The notes under the pieces were generated by a model that did no database searches, was not told the origin of the DNA, and worked only from the letters and a program-made list of their open reading frames with translations. From contig NZ_JAUHHC010000002.1 in assembly GCF_030410485.1 (NCBI RefSeq), positions 496,001 to 560,000 on the forward strand: a stretch of DNA of 64,000 bases. The letters run 5' to 3'. Source of the stretch: Roseateles violae. Lineage in GTDB: Bacteria > Pseudomonadota > Gammaproteobacteria > Burkholderiales > Burkholderiaceae_C. Both the position numbers and the translations under genes were made by a program. Position 1 is the stretch's first letter, and each line of letters begins with the position of its first letter. This document shows positions 35,386-43,541 of the stretch, piece after piece.

Positions 35386-36651
35386 ATGGCCAAGAAGAAC
35401 AGGCGGGTGCCGCGGCTTGCCATCGCCGCCACCATGCTGCTGGCACTGGCGGTCGGTGCCGCCCAGGCGCTGGGCGGCCAGGTCGTCGTTGCCAGCGGGC
35501 TCAGCCAGCCCCTGCAACTGACCGCGCCGGTCGGCGACAGCCGGCTCTTCATCGTCGAGAAAGGGGGCCTGATCCGCCTGTTCGATGGCGGCGGCCTGCA
35601 GGCGACGCCCTTCCTGGACCTGTCGACCAAGGTCGATACCGTCGGCGAGCGCGGCCTGCTGGGCCTGGCCTTCGACCCCGGCTATGCGACGAACGGCCGC
35701 TTCTACGTCAACTACATCGACAAGACCACGCTGAACACCGTCATCGAGCGCTACCAGGTCGCCAGCCCGGGCGCCAATATCGCCGACCCGGGCTCGGCGC
35801 AGAACATCATCACGATCGCGCAGCCGGCCGGGCGCAGCAACCACAAGGCCGGCTGGCTGAGCTTCCGCCCCGGCGATACGCAGAATCTGTACATCGCCAC
35901 CGGCGACGGCGGCGGCAACAACGACCCCGACAACAATGCGCAGAACCCGCAAAGCCTGCTGGGCAAGGTGCTGCGCCTGGACGTCAGCGGCAGCGGCCCC
36001 GGCTACACGGTGCCCCCCGGCAATCCTTTCGTCGGCAGCGTCGGCGTGCGCGGCGAGATCTGGGATCTGGGCCTGCGCAACCCCTATCGCGCCAGCTTCG
36101 ACCGCGCCAACGGCAATCTGTGGATCGGCGACGTGGGCCAGGGCGCGCGCGAGGAGATCGACTTTGAAGCAGCCGGCAGCGGCGGCGGCTTCAACTACGG
36201 CTGGCGCCTGCGCGAGGGCACGATCGCCACCCCTGGCGTCGGCGGCGCGGCGCCGGGCGCGACCGAGCCGGTGTTCGACTACGCGCACCAGGACCAGGGC
36301 GGCCTCGGCGACACCGTCATCGGCGGCCATGTCTACCGCGGGCCCAGCCTGGCCGGTGCCGACGGGCGTTATTTCTTCGGCGACTTCATCAGCAACCGCG
36401 TCTTCTCCTTCCTGCCCGGCGCCGGTGGCAGCCCCGGTGACTTCCGCGAGGACACGGCCGCCTTCATCGGTGGCACCGGCCTGTCCGGGCTCGATGCCTT
36501 TGGCGAGGACGGTCAGGGCCGGCTCTATGCGGTCGGCATCAACGGCGTCGTCGTGCGCCTGGTGCCGGAGCCGCAGGCGCTGCTGATGATGCTGGCGGGC
36601 CTGGCCGGCATCGGCCTGTGGCTGCGCCGACCTTCGCGCGCGCTGCGCTGA
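35386..36651 (+). CDS. PQQ-dependent sugar dehydrogenase-like protein with PEP-CTERM sorting tail
   Basis: A 421-residue exported protein. The signal peptide spans residues 1-28; a six-bladed beta-propeller of the glucose/sorbosone dehydrogenase (GSDH, YliI/Asd) family follows (about 32-385), with ERGLLGLAFDPGYATNGRFYV, a possible active-site His in SNHKAGWLSF, IATGDGGGNNDPDNNAQ, and EIWDLGLRNPYRASFD. The C-terminus is a PEP-CTERM signal: VPEP, a hydrophobic helix and an RRPSRALR tail. The protein should be processed by an exosortase (not in the window), so it belongs to the exopolysaccharide/biofilm-associated exported set. AAGGAG precedes the ATG. The cofactor PQQ is inferred from the family, and many members have unproven substrates. 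Confidence 0.9.
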   Translation: MAKKNRRVPRLAIAATMLLALAVGAAQALGGQVVVASGLSQPLQLTAPVGDSRLFIVEKGGLIRLFDGGGLQATPFLDLSTKVDTVGERGLLGLAFDPGYATNGRFYVNYIDKTTLNTVIERYQVASPGANIADPGSAQNIITIAQPAGRSNHKAGWLSFRPGDTQNLYIATGDGGGNNDPDNNAQNPQSLLGKVLRLDVSGSGPGYTVPPGNPFVGSVGVRGEIWDLGLRNPYRASFDRANGNLWIGDVGQGAREEIDFEAAGSGGGFNYGWRLREGTIATPGVGGAAPGATEPVFDYAHQDQGGLGDTVIGGHVYRGPSLAGADGRYFFGDFISNRVFSFLPGAGGSPGDFREDTAAFIGGTGLSGLDAFGEDGQGRLYAVGINGVVVRLVPEPQALLMMLAGLAGIGLWLRRPSRALR

Positions 36652-36666
36652 GCCCGGCGGGTTTCG

Positions 36667-37938
36667 ATGGGTCAGCTTGCCGCTTTCTTCCATTTCGATC
36701 GCTGGCCCCCGCAGCCCGATCTGCTGTTCTGGTTCGCGCTGACCCTGCTCGGCGGCGCGCTGCTGGGCGGTGCGGTGTCGGGCCGGCTGGGCCTGCCGCG
36801 CATCGTCGGCTACAGCGCCGCCGGCATGATCGTCGCCGCCCTCGGCCGCGGCCTGGGCGACGGCCGCCTGCTCGGCACCGACCGCCTGATCGTCGACCTG
36901 GCGCTGGCGCTGCTGCTGTTCGAACTCGGCAGCCGCGTCTCGCTGCGCTGGCTGCGCGTCAATCCGGCGCTGCTGGTGACCAGCGTGCTGGAGTCGCTGC
37001 TGAGCTTCTGGGCGATCTTCGCGGTGCTGCGCTGGTTCGAGCTCGCGCCGCCGCTGGCGCTGGCCGGCGCGGCCCTGCTGGGCGTCAGCGCGGCGGCGGT
37101 GATCGGCCGCGTCGTGACCGAGCTGCGTTCGGCCGGCCAGGTCAGCGAACGCATGATCGTGCTGGGCGCGCTCAACACACTGTACGCGGTGCTGCTGGTC
37201 AAGCTGGTGATCGGCTGGCTGCACCTGGACCGGAGCGGCGACTGGATCCAGGGCCTGCTGCAGCCGGTCTACACCTTCGGCGGCTCGGTGCTGGTCGCGG
37301 CGCTGCTGGCGACGGCCGTCGGCTGGGTGGTGCGCCGCTTCGATCTGCGCGACGAGAACTCGGTGCTGCTGCTGCTGGGTCTGCTGCTGCTGGCCCTGAC
37401 GGCCGCGCGCCTGCTGGCGCTGTCGACCCTGCTGGTGCCGCTGCTGGCCGGCGTGATGCTGCGCAACGCCAGCGAGCGGCCCTGCATCTGGCCGCGCCAT
37501 TTCGGCACCGCCGGCGGCGTGCTGGTGCTGATGCTGTTCGTCATCATGGGCGCGGCCTGGTCGCCGGCCAGCCTGGTGGCTGGCTTCGCGGTGGCGGCGC
37601 TGGTGCTGATCGTGCGCGCGCTGACCAAGGTGCTGGTGCTGGCCGCGACCGCGCATTTCAGCGGCATCGCGCAGCGCCAGAGCTTTGCTCTCGCGATGGG
37701 CCTGACGCCGATCTCGGTGACCTCGCTGGTGCTGCTGGCCGATCTGCAGCTCTCGCACCCGGCCATCGCCGCCGAACTGGTCGCGCCGACGCTGGCGGCC
37801 AATGCGCTGATGGCCCTGCTCGGGCCGGTGCTGGTGCAGGGCGGGCTGCGGCTGGCGCGTGAATACCATCCGGCGCCGGCGGCGGGTCGGCGCGAGGCAA
37901 GATCCGGCCCCGAGGCGGTCGGCGGGGAGTCCGTCTGA
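36667..37938 (+). CDS. Cation:proton antiporter (CPA2/Kef-like membrane part)
   Basis: A 423-residue protein with about 12 hydrophobic segments, matching the Na+/H+ exchanger fold: [18 protein letters not shown] near the start and [15 protein letters not shown] in the fourth region. It lacks the C-terminal RCK/KTN domain of KefB/KefC and stops after a short polar tail, so nucleotide or glutathione gating as in E. coli Kef is not expected. The stop and the following ATG share one base (TGATG), so it is coupled to the carboxylate-amine ligase. The transported ion is unknown. Confidence 0.82.
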   Translation: MGQLAAFFHFDRWPPQPDLLFWFALTLLGGALLGGAVSGRLGLPRIVGYSAAGMIVAALGRGLGDGRLLGTDRLIVDLALALLLFELGSRVSLRWLRVNPALLVTSVLESLLSFWAIFAVLRWFELAPPLALAGAALLGVSAAAVIGRVVTELRSAGQVSERMIVLGALNTLYAVLLVKLVIGWLHLDRSGDWIQGLLQPVYTFGGSVLVAALLATAVGWVVRRFDLRDENSVLLLLGLLLLALTAARLLALSTLLVPLLAGVMLRNASERPCIWPRHFGTAGGVLVLMLFVIMGAAWSPASLVAGFAVAALVLIVRALTKVLVLAATAHFSGIAQRQSFALAMGLTPISVTSLVLLADLQLSHPAIAAELVAPTLAANALMALLGPVLVQGGLRLAREYHPAPAAGRREARSGPEAVGGESV

Positions 37939-39062
37939 TGAGCCTGGAAGCCTTCGCCGATTCGCGTTCGCTGAGCCTGGGCGTCGAGCTCGAACTGCAG
38001 ATCGTCAACCACCACGACTACGACCTCAGCGAATCGTCCAAGGACCTGCTGCGCCTGCTCGAGCGCCACAAGCTGCCGGGCAAGGTGACGCCCGAGATCA
38101 CCGAGGCGATGATCGAGATCTGCACCGGCGTCTGCAGCAGCCACGCCGAGGTGCTGGCGCAGCTGCGCGAGACGCGCGACGCGCTGGTTGGCTGCGCGGA
38201 CCAGCTCAATATCGGCCTGTGCGGCGGCGGCACCCATCCCTTCCAGGACTGGAGCCAGCGCCGCATCTTCGACCGGCCGCGCTTTCTGGAGGTGTCGGCG
38301 CTGTACGGCTATCTGTCCAAGCAGTTCACCATCTTCGGCCAGCATGTGCACATCGGCTGCCCGGGGCCGGACCAGGCGCTGGTGCTGCTGCACGGGCTGT
38401 CGCGCTTCATCCCGCATCTGATCGCGCTGTCGGCCTCTTCGCCCTTCGTGCAGGGCACCGACACCAGCTTCCATTCGGCGCGGCTGAATTCGGTGTTTGC
38501 CTTCCCGCTGTCGGGCCGCGCGCCCTTCGTCACGCGCTGGGACGATTTCGGCGTCTATTTCGACAAGATGGCGCGCACCGGCGTCGTCAAGAGCATGAAG
38601 GACTTCTACTGGGACATCCGGCCCAAGCCCGAGTACGGCACGATCGAGGTGCGGGTGCTGGACACGCCGCTGACGATAGAGAAGGCCGCCGCGCTGGCCG
38701 GCTATATCCAGTGCCTGGCGCGCTGGCTGCGCATCGAGCGGCCCTTCGAGCCGGCCGAGGACGATTACCTGCCCTATACCTTCAACCGCTTCCAGGCCTG
38801 TCGCTTCGGCCTGGACGGCAACTTCGTCGACCCCTCGACCGGTGAGCACCGGCGCCTGCGCGACGATATCGAGGCCAGCCTGCAGACGCTGGAGATCCAC
38901 GCGATGGAGCTGGGTGCCGAGGAGGCGCTGCGCTTCATCCGCGCCGAGCTGGCCGGCAGCGGCAATGACGCGAGCTGGCTGCGCGAGGTGCAAGCGCGCG
39001 AGAATCTGCTGCCCGAGGTCGTGCGCCAGCAATGCCTGCGCTGGGCCGGCCGACCCATCTGA
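37938..39062 (+). CDS. YbdK-family carboxylate-amine ligase (GCS2)
   Basis: A 374-residue ATP-grasp-like ligase of the glutamate-cysteine ligase 2 family. The family start [14 protein letters not shown] holds the metal-binding E-x-E, and [14 protein letters not shown] and [20 protein letters not shown] are further signatures. E. coli YbdK has weak gamma-glutamylcysteine ligase activity; the true substrate is unproven. It is sandwiched between the antiporter (one-base overlap) and a C26 hydrolase (20-base gap with GGAGGG), implying a joint role in making and cleaving gamma-glutamyl bonds, by inference. Confidence 0.9.
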   Translation: MSLEAFADSRSLSLGVELELQIVNHHDYDLSESSKDLLRLLERHKLPGKVTPEITEAMIEICTGVCSSHAEVLAQLRETRDALVGCADQLNIGLCGGGTHPFQDWSQRRIFDRPRFLEVSALYGYLSKQFTIFGQHVHIGCPGPDQALVLLHGLSRFIPHLIALSASSPFVQGTDTSFHSARLNSVFAFPLSGRAPFVTRWDDFGVYFDKMARTGVVKSMKDFYWDIRPKPEYGTIEVRVLDTPLTIEKAAALAGYIQCLARWLRIERPFEPAEDDYLPYTFNRFQACRFGLDGNFVDPSTGEHRRLRDDIEASLQTLEIHAMELGAEEALRFIRAELAGSGNDASWLREVQARENLLPEVVRQQCLRWAGRPI

Positions 39063-39082
39063 ACGATCAAGCGTGGAGGGCC

Positions 39083-39880
39083 ATGAGCGAAAGCGTCGTC
39101 GCGCCGCTGAAGATCGGCCTGTCGGCCCGGCTGATGCACGATCCGCCGGCGGAACTGGGCTTTCGCAACAAGACGCTGCAGTACCTGGAGCAGGCGATCG
39201 CGCACTGGATCATGGGCCACGGCGCGATGGTGCTGATGCTGCCGACCCTGGGCTTCGACGCCGAGGTCGAGCGCCGGCGCGTCTCGGTGCGGCATTACGT
39301 CGACGCGCTGGACGGCCTGGTCATGCAGGGCGGCGCCGACGTCAGCCCGACCAGCTACGGCCAGCAGCCGCTGCGCCCCGAATGGGGCGGCGACATCAAG
39401 CGCGACCATTACGAGATGGAGCTGCTGGAGGGCTTTCTGGCCCAGGGCAAGCCGGTCCTGGGCATCTGCCGCGGCTGCCAGCTGATCAACGTCGCCTATG
39501 GCGGCAGCCTCTACCAGGACATCGCGACGCAGCGGCTGGATGCGCACAACCATGTGGACGCCGAGCTCTACGACCAGCACCACCATCGCGTCGTCTTCGA
39601 GCCCGGCTCGCGCCTGGGACGGCTCTACGAGGGCCTGGACGGTGGCCTGGTGACCAGCATCCACCACCAGGCGGTGGACCGGCTCGGCGGCGATCTACAG
39701 GTCGAGGCGCGCTCCAGCGAGGACGGCCTGGTCGAGGCGATCCGCGCGCGCGGCTCCGGCTTCGTCGCCGGCGTGCAATGGCACCCGGAGTTCCATGCGA
39801 TCAATCCGCAGCTGCTCAGCGGCGAGCCGCTGATGGACGGCTTTCTGCACTGGGCGCGGCTGGCCCGGGACGGCGGCTGA
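39083..39880 (+). CDS. Gamma-glutamyl hydrolase / class I glutamine amidotransferase-like (peptidase C26)
   Basis: A 265-residue protein of the C26 (PuuD-like) family. The catalytic triad is visible as Cys in GICRGCQLINVAYGG and the His and Glu in VQWHPEFH; the upstream LVMQGGADVSPTSYG matches the family. PuuD hydrolyses gamma-glutamyl-GABA in putrescine breakdown; no other puu genes are nearby, so the substrate here may be a different gamma-glutamyl amide, perhaps the product of the adjacent YbdK-like ligase. The ATG at 39083 follows GGAGGG and replaces an upstream start inside the ligase gene. Confidence 0.9.
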   Translation: MSESVVAPLKIGLSARLMHDPPAELGFRNKTLQYLEQAIAHWIMGHGAMVLMLPTLGFDAEVERRRVSVRHYVDALDGLVMQGGADVSPTSYGQQPLRPEWGGDIKRDHYEMELLEGFLAQGKPVLGICRGCQLINVAYGGSLYQDIATQRLDAHNHVDAELYDQHHHRVVFEPGSRLGRLYEGLDGGLVTSIHHQAVDRLGGDLQVEARSSEDGLVEAIRARGSGFVAGVQWHPEFHAINPQLLSGEPLMDGFLHWARLARDGG

Positions 39881-39885
39881 ACGGC

Positions 39886-40437
39886 CTATTTATTGAACTT
39901 CAGCTCGTCGCTGGGCTGCACGCGGATCAGGCCCAGGCAGCGGCCCTTGACGTCGGAGAACTTGTTCAGCTCGCCCATCTCGCAGCGGTCGGCGCCCAGC
40001 ACCTGCAGCCGGCTGATCTCGCCGCAGGCAATGCCCTCGAACTGCAGCGAGCGGCTCTGCCGGTCGCCCGGCTTCAGCGGGCCGAAGCCCAGCAGCTGGG
40101 TCGAATAGACGAGCTCGCCGCGGTAGACCGAGAAGTCCGGCACCAGGCTGGTGATCTCGTAGGGCAGCTTGTTGGCCAAATTGAGCTCGAAGCGGCAGCC
40201 GCCGGGGGCCTCGACGCGGCGCTGCAGCACCAGCTCGGCACGCTGCTCGGCCTTCAGCTTGGCGGCCCCGGCCTTCGCATCGACATAGCTCCAAGTGCCG
40301 TCGTCCTTCAGGAGGATCTGGCGGCCGTTTGCGTCGGTCAGCTCGAAATCGGCCCGGGCCGGCGGCGCCAGCGCCAGCAGCGCGGCGCCGAGCAGGGCGG
40401 CGAGCGGGGACCTCTTCGCGAGTCGTTGCTTCATCAT
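39886..40437 (-). CDS. Exported protein of unknown function
   Basis: A 183-residue protein with a signal peptide (RLAKRSPLAALLGAALLALA, cleavage after PARA near residue 30). The mature start is DFELTDANGRQILLKDDGTW, a short beta-hairpin pattern seen in DUF3157-like periplasmic proteins. It has four cysteines in the mature part (CRF, IACG, DRCE, GRCL), possibly two disulfides. Function unknown. Either of two adjacent ATGs (40437, 40434) may be used. It is convergent with the C26 gene, separated by five bases, and followed by no obvious terminator. Confidence 0.68.
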   Translation of the reverse strand: MMKQRLAKRSPLAALLGAALLALAPPARADFELTDANGRQILLKDDGTWSYVDAKAGAAKLKAEQRAELVLQRRVEAPGGCRFELNLANKLPYEITSLVPDFSVYRGELVYSTQLLGFGPLKPGDRQSRSLQFEGIACGEISRLQVLGADRCEMGELNKFSDVKGRCLGLIRVQPSDELKFNK

Positions 40438-40498
40438 CGGGGCGGGTCTCGGTGAAAGGCGGTGTCGGCACGCCAATATAGCGGCAGCGCGGGCGTGC

Positions 40499-41044
40499 TC
40501 AGGCGACCAGTAGCTTGTGCACCAGCTCCGGCGTGGTCGCCGCCGCGTACTTCTTCATCAGCCGCGCGCGGTAGACGTCGACCGTGCGCGGGCTGATGCC
40601 CAGGCGGCGGCCGATCAGCTTGCTGGTCAGGCCCTCGATCAGCAGGGCGGCGATCTCGCGCTCGCGCGCGGTCAGCTCGGCACGGATCTGGCGGCGCGAG
40701 GACAGGTCCTCGAAGCTCCAGATGCCCTCCGCATGCGGGTCGCCCGGGTCGAGCGCGCGGCCCGACACATGGCACCAGAACAGCTCGCCCGAGCCCAGGC
40801 GTTTCATCACCCGGTCGTCGGCGTAATAGCCCTGGGCGTCGAGGCTGGCGACGATGCGCGCGCCGGTGCGTTCGAACTCGGCCGGGCTCGGGTACATCAC
40901 CTCGAAGCTCTGGCCGATCAGCTGCTCGGGCGCGGCGCCGAACATGGCCAGCAGCTGGCGGTTGCAGTCGACGATCAGGCGCTTGGCCGAGATGACCAGG
41001 CCGACCGGCGCCATCTCGAAAGCCGTGCGGTGATCCAGGGTCAT
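40499..41044 (-). CDS. PAS domain LuxR/FixJ-type transcriptional regulator
   Basis: A 181-residue regulator: an N-terminal PAS domain (residues 5-115, opening AFEMAPVGLVISAKRLIVDCNRQL) and a C-terminal LuxR-type helix-turn-helix (about 123-178, ELTAREREIAALLIEGLTSK and GISPRTVDVYRARLMKKY). There is no receiver domain, so it probably senses a small molecule or redox state directly through PAS. It starts three bases after the hotdog thioesterase stop and is cotranscribed with it; the thioesterase or the divergent cupin may be its target. Confidence 0.88.
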   Translation of the reverse strand: MTLDHRTAFEMAPVGLVISAKRLIVDCNRQLLAMFGAAPEQLIGQSFEVMYPSPAEFERTGARIVASLDAQGYYADDRVMKRLGSGELFWCHVSGRALDPGDPHAEGIWSFEDLSSRRQIRAELTAREREIAALLIEGLTSKLIGRRLGISPRTVDVYRARLMKKYAAATTPELVHKLLVA

Positions 41045-41047
41045 TGC

Positions 41048-41455
41048 TCAGAGCAGCGCATAAGTCGTCGTCGCCTGCACGGCCAGCCGGCCGTCGGGCC
41101 CGGCGATGTCGATGCTGCCGAAGGCCAGGCTCTTGCCGCTGCGCAGCACGCGGGCCGTGACGATGCAGTGATCGGCCGAGATCGGGCGCAGAAAGCTGGT
41201 CTGCAGCTGCACCGTCGTCATCGGCCGGAACTCGCCCAGCTCGGCCATCATCGCCAGCACCATTGCGGTATCGGCCGCGGCCATTGCCGCCTGGCCGCAC
41301 ATCACGCCGCCGACATGGACGTAGTCGCGCTTGACCGGCATGCGCAGTTCGACCTCGCCCTTGGCGACGCGCAGGACCTCGAGCTCCATCGCGGCGATCC
41401 AGGGTGCGAAGATGCTCGGGATCGATTGCTGCAATTCGGCCGCGCCAAGACTCAT
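41048..41455 (-). CDS. PaaI-type hotdog-fold thioesterase
   Basis: A 135-residue hotdog protein. The central HVGGVMCGQAAMAAADTAMVLAMM is the PaaI/YdiI-type helix with the GG.-.G-x-x-x-x-x-x-D pattern that carries the catalytic acid. Members hydrolyse aryl- or acyl-CoA thioesters, often as salvage in aromatic degradation; the substrate is not predictable here. GAGAGGGAACC precedes the ATG; CATAAT on the minus strand (41497-41502) is a possible -10. Operon with the PAS-LuxR regulator. Confidence 0.85.
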   Translation of the reverse strand: MSLGAAELQQSIPSIFAPWIAAMELEVLRVAKGEVELRMPVKRDYVHVGGVMCGQAAMAAADTAMVLAMMAELGEFRPMTTVQLQTSFLRPISADHCIVTARVLRSGKSLAFGSIDIAGPDGRLAVQATTTYALL

Positions 41456-41542
41456 GCTGGTTCCCTCTCTCCGCTGGGTGGATGCGATCGGCGATCATTA
41501 TGGCGGTGCGCTCCGGCGGGGCCGGCGCGGGGAGGGGAGCGA

Positions 41543-41938
41543 ATGATCTGGGGAGTGTTGTTGATGGCGGCAGCGCCGGCGATGGTGATCGTCCACGAGG
41601 ACGCGGTGAAGCGCGAGGAGCCGCCGCCGCATGGCGCGATCGGCATGTCCACCGCCTACCGGATCAGCGATGCGGCGCCGGCGCCGCGCGCGCTGGAGTT
41701 CCGCAAGCGCGTCCTGCATCGCGGCGCCGCGATCGGCCCGCACCCGATCGACCACGACGAGGTGTACTACGTGCTGGCCGGCGAGGGCGAGGTCAGCTCG
41801 GATGGCGTCAGCCAGCAGCTGAAGCCGGGCATGGCCGCCTATCTGTACAAGGGCGCGGTGGTCGGCATCAGGCAGCTCGGCGAGGAGCCGCTGGCGCTGA
41901 TCGTCAGCTATCCCAACCCGCCGGTGAACAGGCCTTAG
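41543..41938 (+). CDS. Cupin domain protein with signal-like N-terminus
   Basis: A 131-residue protein with a short hydrophobic start (MIWGVLLMAAAPAMVIV) and one cupin barrel. Cupin motif 1 reads GAAIGPHPIDHDEVYYVLAGEGEV, with His and Glu metal ligands, and motif 2 is degenerate (LKPGMAAYLYKGAVVGI). GGAGGGGAG stands before the ATG. Function unknown: small exported or membrane-associated cupins include isomerases, dioxygenases and binding proteins. It is divergent from the thioesterase gene. Confidence 0.78.
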   Translation: MIWGVLLMAAAPAMVIVHEDAVKREEPPPHGAIGMSTAYRISDAAPAPRALEFRKRVLHRGAAIGPHPIDHDEVYYVLAGEGEVSSDGVSQQLKPGMAAYLYKGAVVGIRQLGEEPLALIVSYPNPPVNRP

Positions 41939-41954
41939 CAGCCTGTTAGGCGAT

Positions 41955-41975
41955 ATTACGTAATCGACTACGTAG
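41955..41975. promoter_or_regulatory. Paired TACGTA palindromes upstream of the CoA-transferase genes
   Basis: ATTACGTAAT (41955-41964, perfect palindrome) and CTACGTAG (41968-41975, perfect palindrome) share the core TACGTA with centres 12 bases apart. They lie about 50 bases before scoA, where an operator for an acyl-CoA-responsive regulator would be expected. This AT-rich patch stands out from its surroundings. Confidence 0.5.
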
Positions 41976-42025
41976 GTCGCGGGTAGTACGCTCTTGGCCG
42001 TTCGCTTCCAGACGGAGACAAGTCG

Positions 42026-42733
42026 ATGAACAAGATATTCCCGAGCGCGGCCGCCGCGCTCCAAGGCGTCGTCGCGGACGGCCAGCTGATGGCCGTCGGC
42101 GGCTTCGGCCTGTGCGGCATTCCGGAGGCGCTGATCGCCGCGCTGCGCGACACCGGGGTCAAGAACCTGACGGTGATCTCGAACAACGCCGGCGTCGACG
42201 GCTTCGGCCTCGGCCAGCTGCTGGAGACGCGGCAGATCAAGAAGATGATCTCCAGCTACGTGGGCGAGAACAAGGAGTTCGAGCGCCAGTACCTGGCAGG
42301 CGAGCTGGAGCTGGAATTCACGCCGCAGGGCACGCTGGCCGAGAAGCTGCGCGCCGGCGGCGCCGGCATCCCGGCCTTCTTCACCCGCACCGGCGTCGGC
42401 ACCATGGTCGCCGAGGGCAAGGAGATCCGCGAGTTCGACGGCCACAGCTATGTGATGGAACATGCGCTGAATCCCGAGGTGGCCCTGGTCAAGGCCTGGA
42501 AGGCCGACAAGAGCGGCAATCTGGTGTTCCGCCGCACCGCGCGCAACTTCAATCCGGCCTGCGCGATGGCCGGCAAGACGACCATCGTCGAGGTCGAGCA
42601 GCTGGTCGAGACCGGCGACATCGATCCGGACGCCATCCATCTGCCGGGCATCTATGTGCACCGCATCGTCGTCAACGCGAATCCCGAGAAGCGCATCGAG
42701 AAGCGCACCATCACCGAAAAGAAGGGGGCCTGA
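42026..42733 (+). CDS. scoA: 3-oxoacid CoA-transferase subunit A
   Basis: The 235-residue alpha subunit of a class I CoA transferase; [17 protein letters not shown] and [15 protein letters not shown] are the family signatures. With subunit B, it transfers CoA from succinyl-CoA to acetoacetate (or a similar 3-oxoacid), feeding ketone bodies, leucine or poly-hydroxybutyrate carbon into acetyl-CoA. GGAGA precedes the ATG. Two bases separate its stop from the subunit B start. The exact substrate (acetoacetate versus 3-oxoadipate) is inferred from general likeness to ScoA/AtoD. Confidence 0.9.
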   Translation: MNKIFPSAAAALQGVVADGQLMAVGGFGLCGIPEALIAALRDTGVKNLTVISNNAGVDGFGLGQLLETRQIKKMISSYVGENKEFERQYLAGELELEFTPQGTLAEKLRAGGAGIPAFFTRTGVGTMVAEGKEIREFDGHSYVMEHALNPEVALVKAWKADKSGNLVFRRTARNFNPACAMAGKTTIVEVEQLVETGDIDPDAIHLPGIYVHRIVVNANPEKRIEKRTITEKKGA

Positions 42734-42735
42734 TC

Positions 42736-43374
<639 letters not shown>

Positions 43375-43397
43375 GGCGAGCCGCATCGCAGCATCGA

Positions 43398-43429
43398 AGG
43401 GTCGGCTCTTGCCGGCCCTTTTTGTTTTT
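43398..43429 (+). terminator. Terminator after scoAB
   Basis: A nine-base stem, AGGGTCGGC with GCCGGCCCT, around loop TCTT (43398-43419), followed by TTTTTGTTTTT. Strong intrinsic terminator. Confidence 0.9.
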
Positions 43430-43461
43430 CCGGACGGTCGCGGCCGATTGTGAAACAGCGC

Positions 43462-43489
43462 TTGCAATGCGCCGGCGCTGTCCTACAGT
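43462..43489 (+). promoter_or_regulatory. Candidate promoter of the DUF1800/DUF1501 genes
   Basis: TTGCAA (43462-43467), 16 bases, TACAGT (43484-43489), 52 bases before the DUF1800 ATG and just after the scoAB terminator. One of the best conventional promoter matches in the window. Confidence 0.5.
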
Positions 43490-43541
43490 TGTCGCCGCCC
43501 CGAAGCCGCCATTGCGCCCGCCAGCAGTATCCCGGAGCCGC

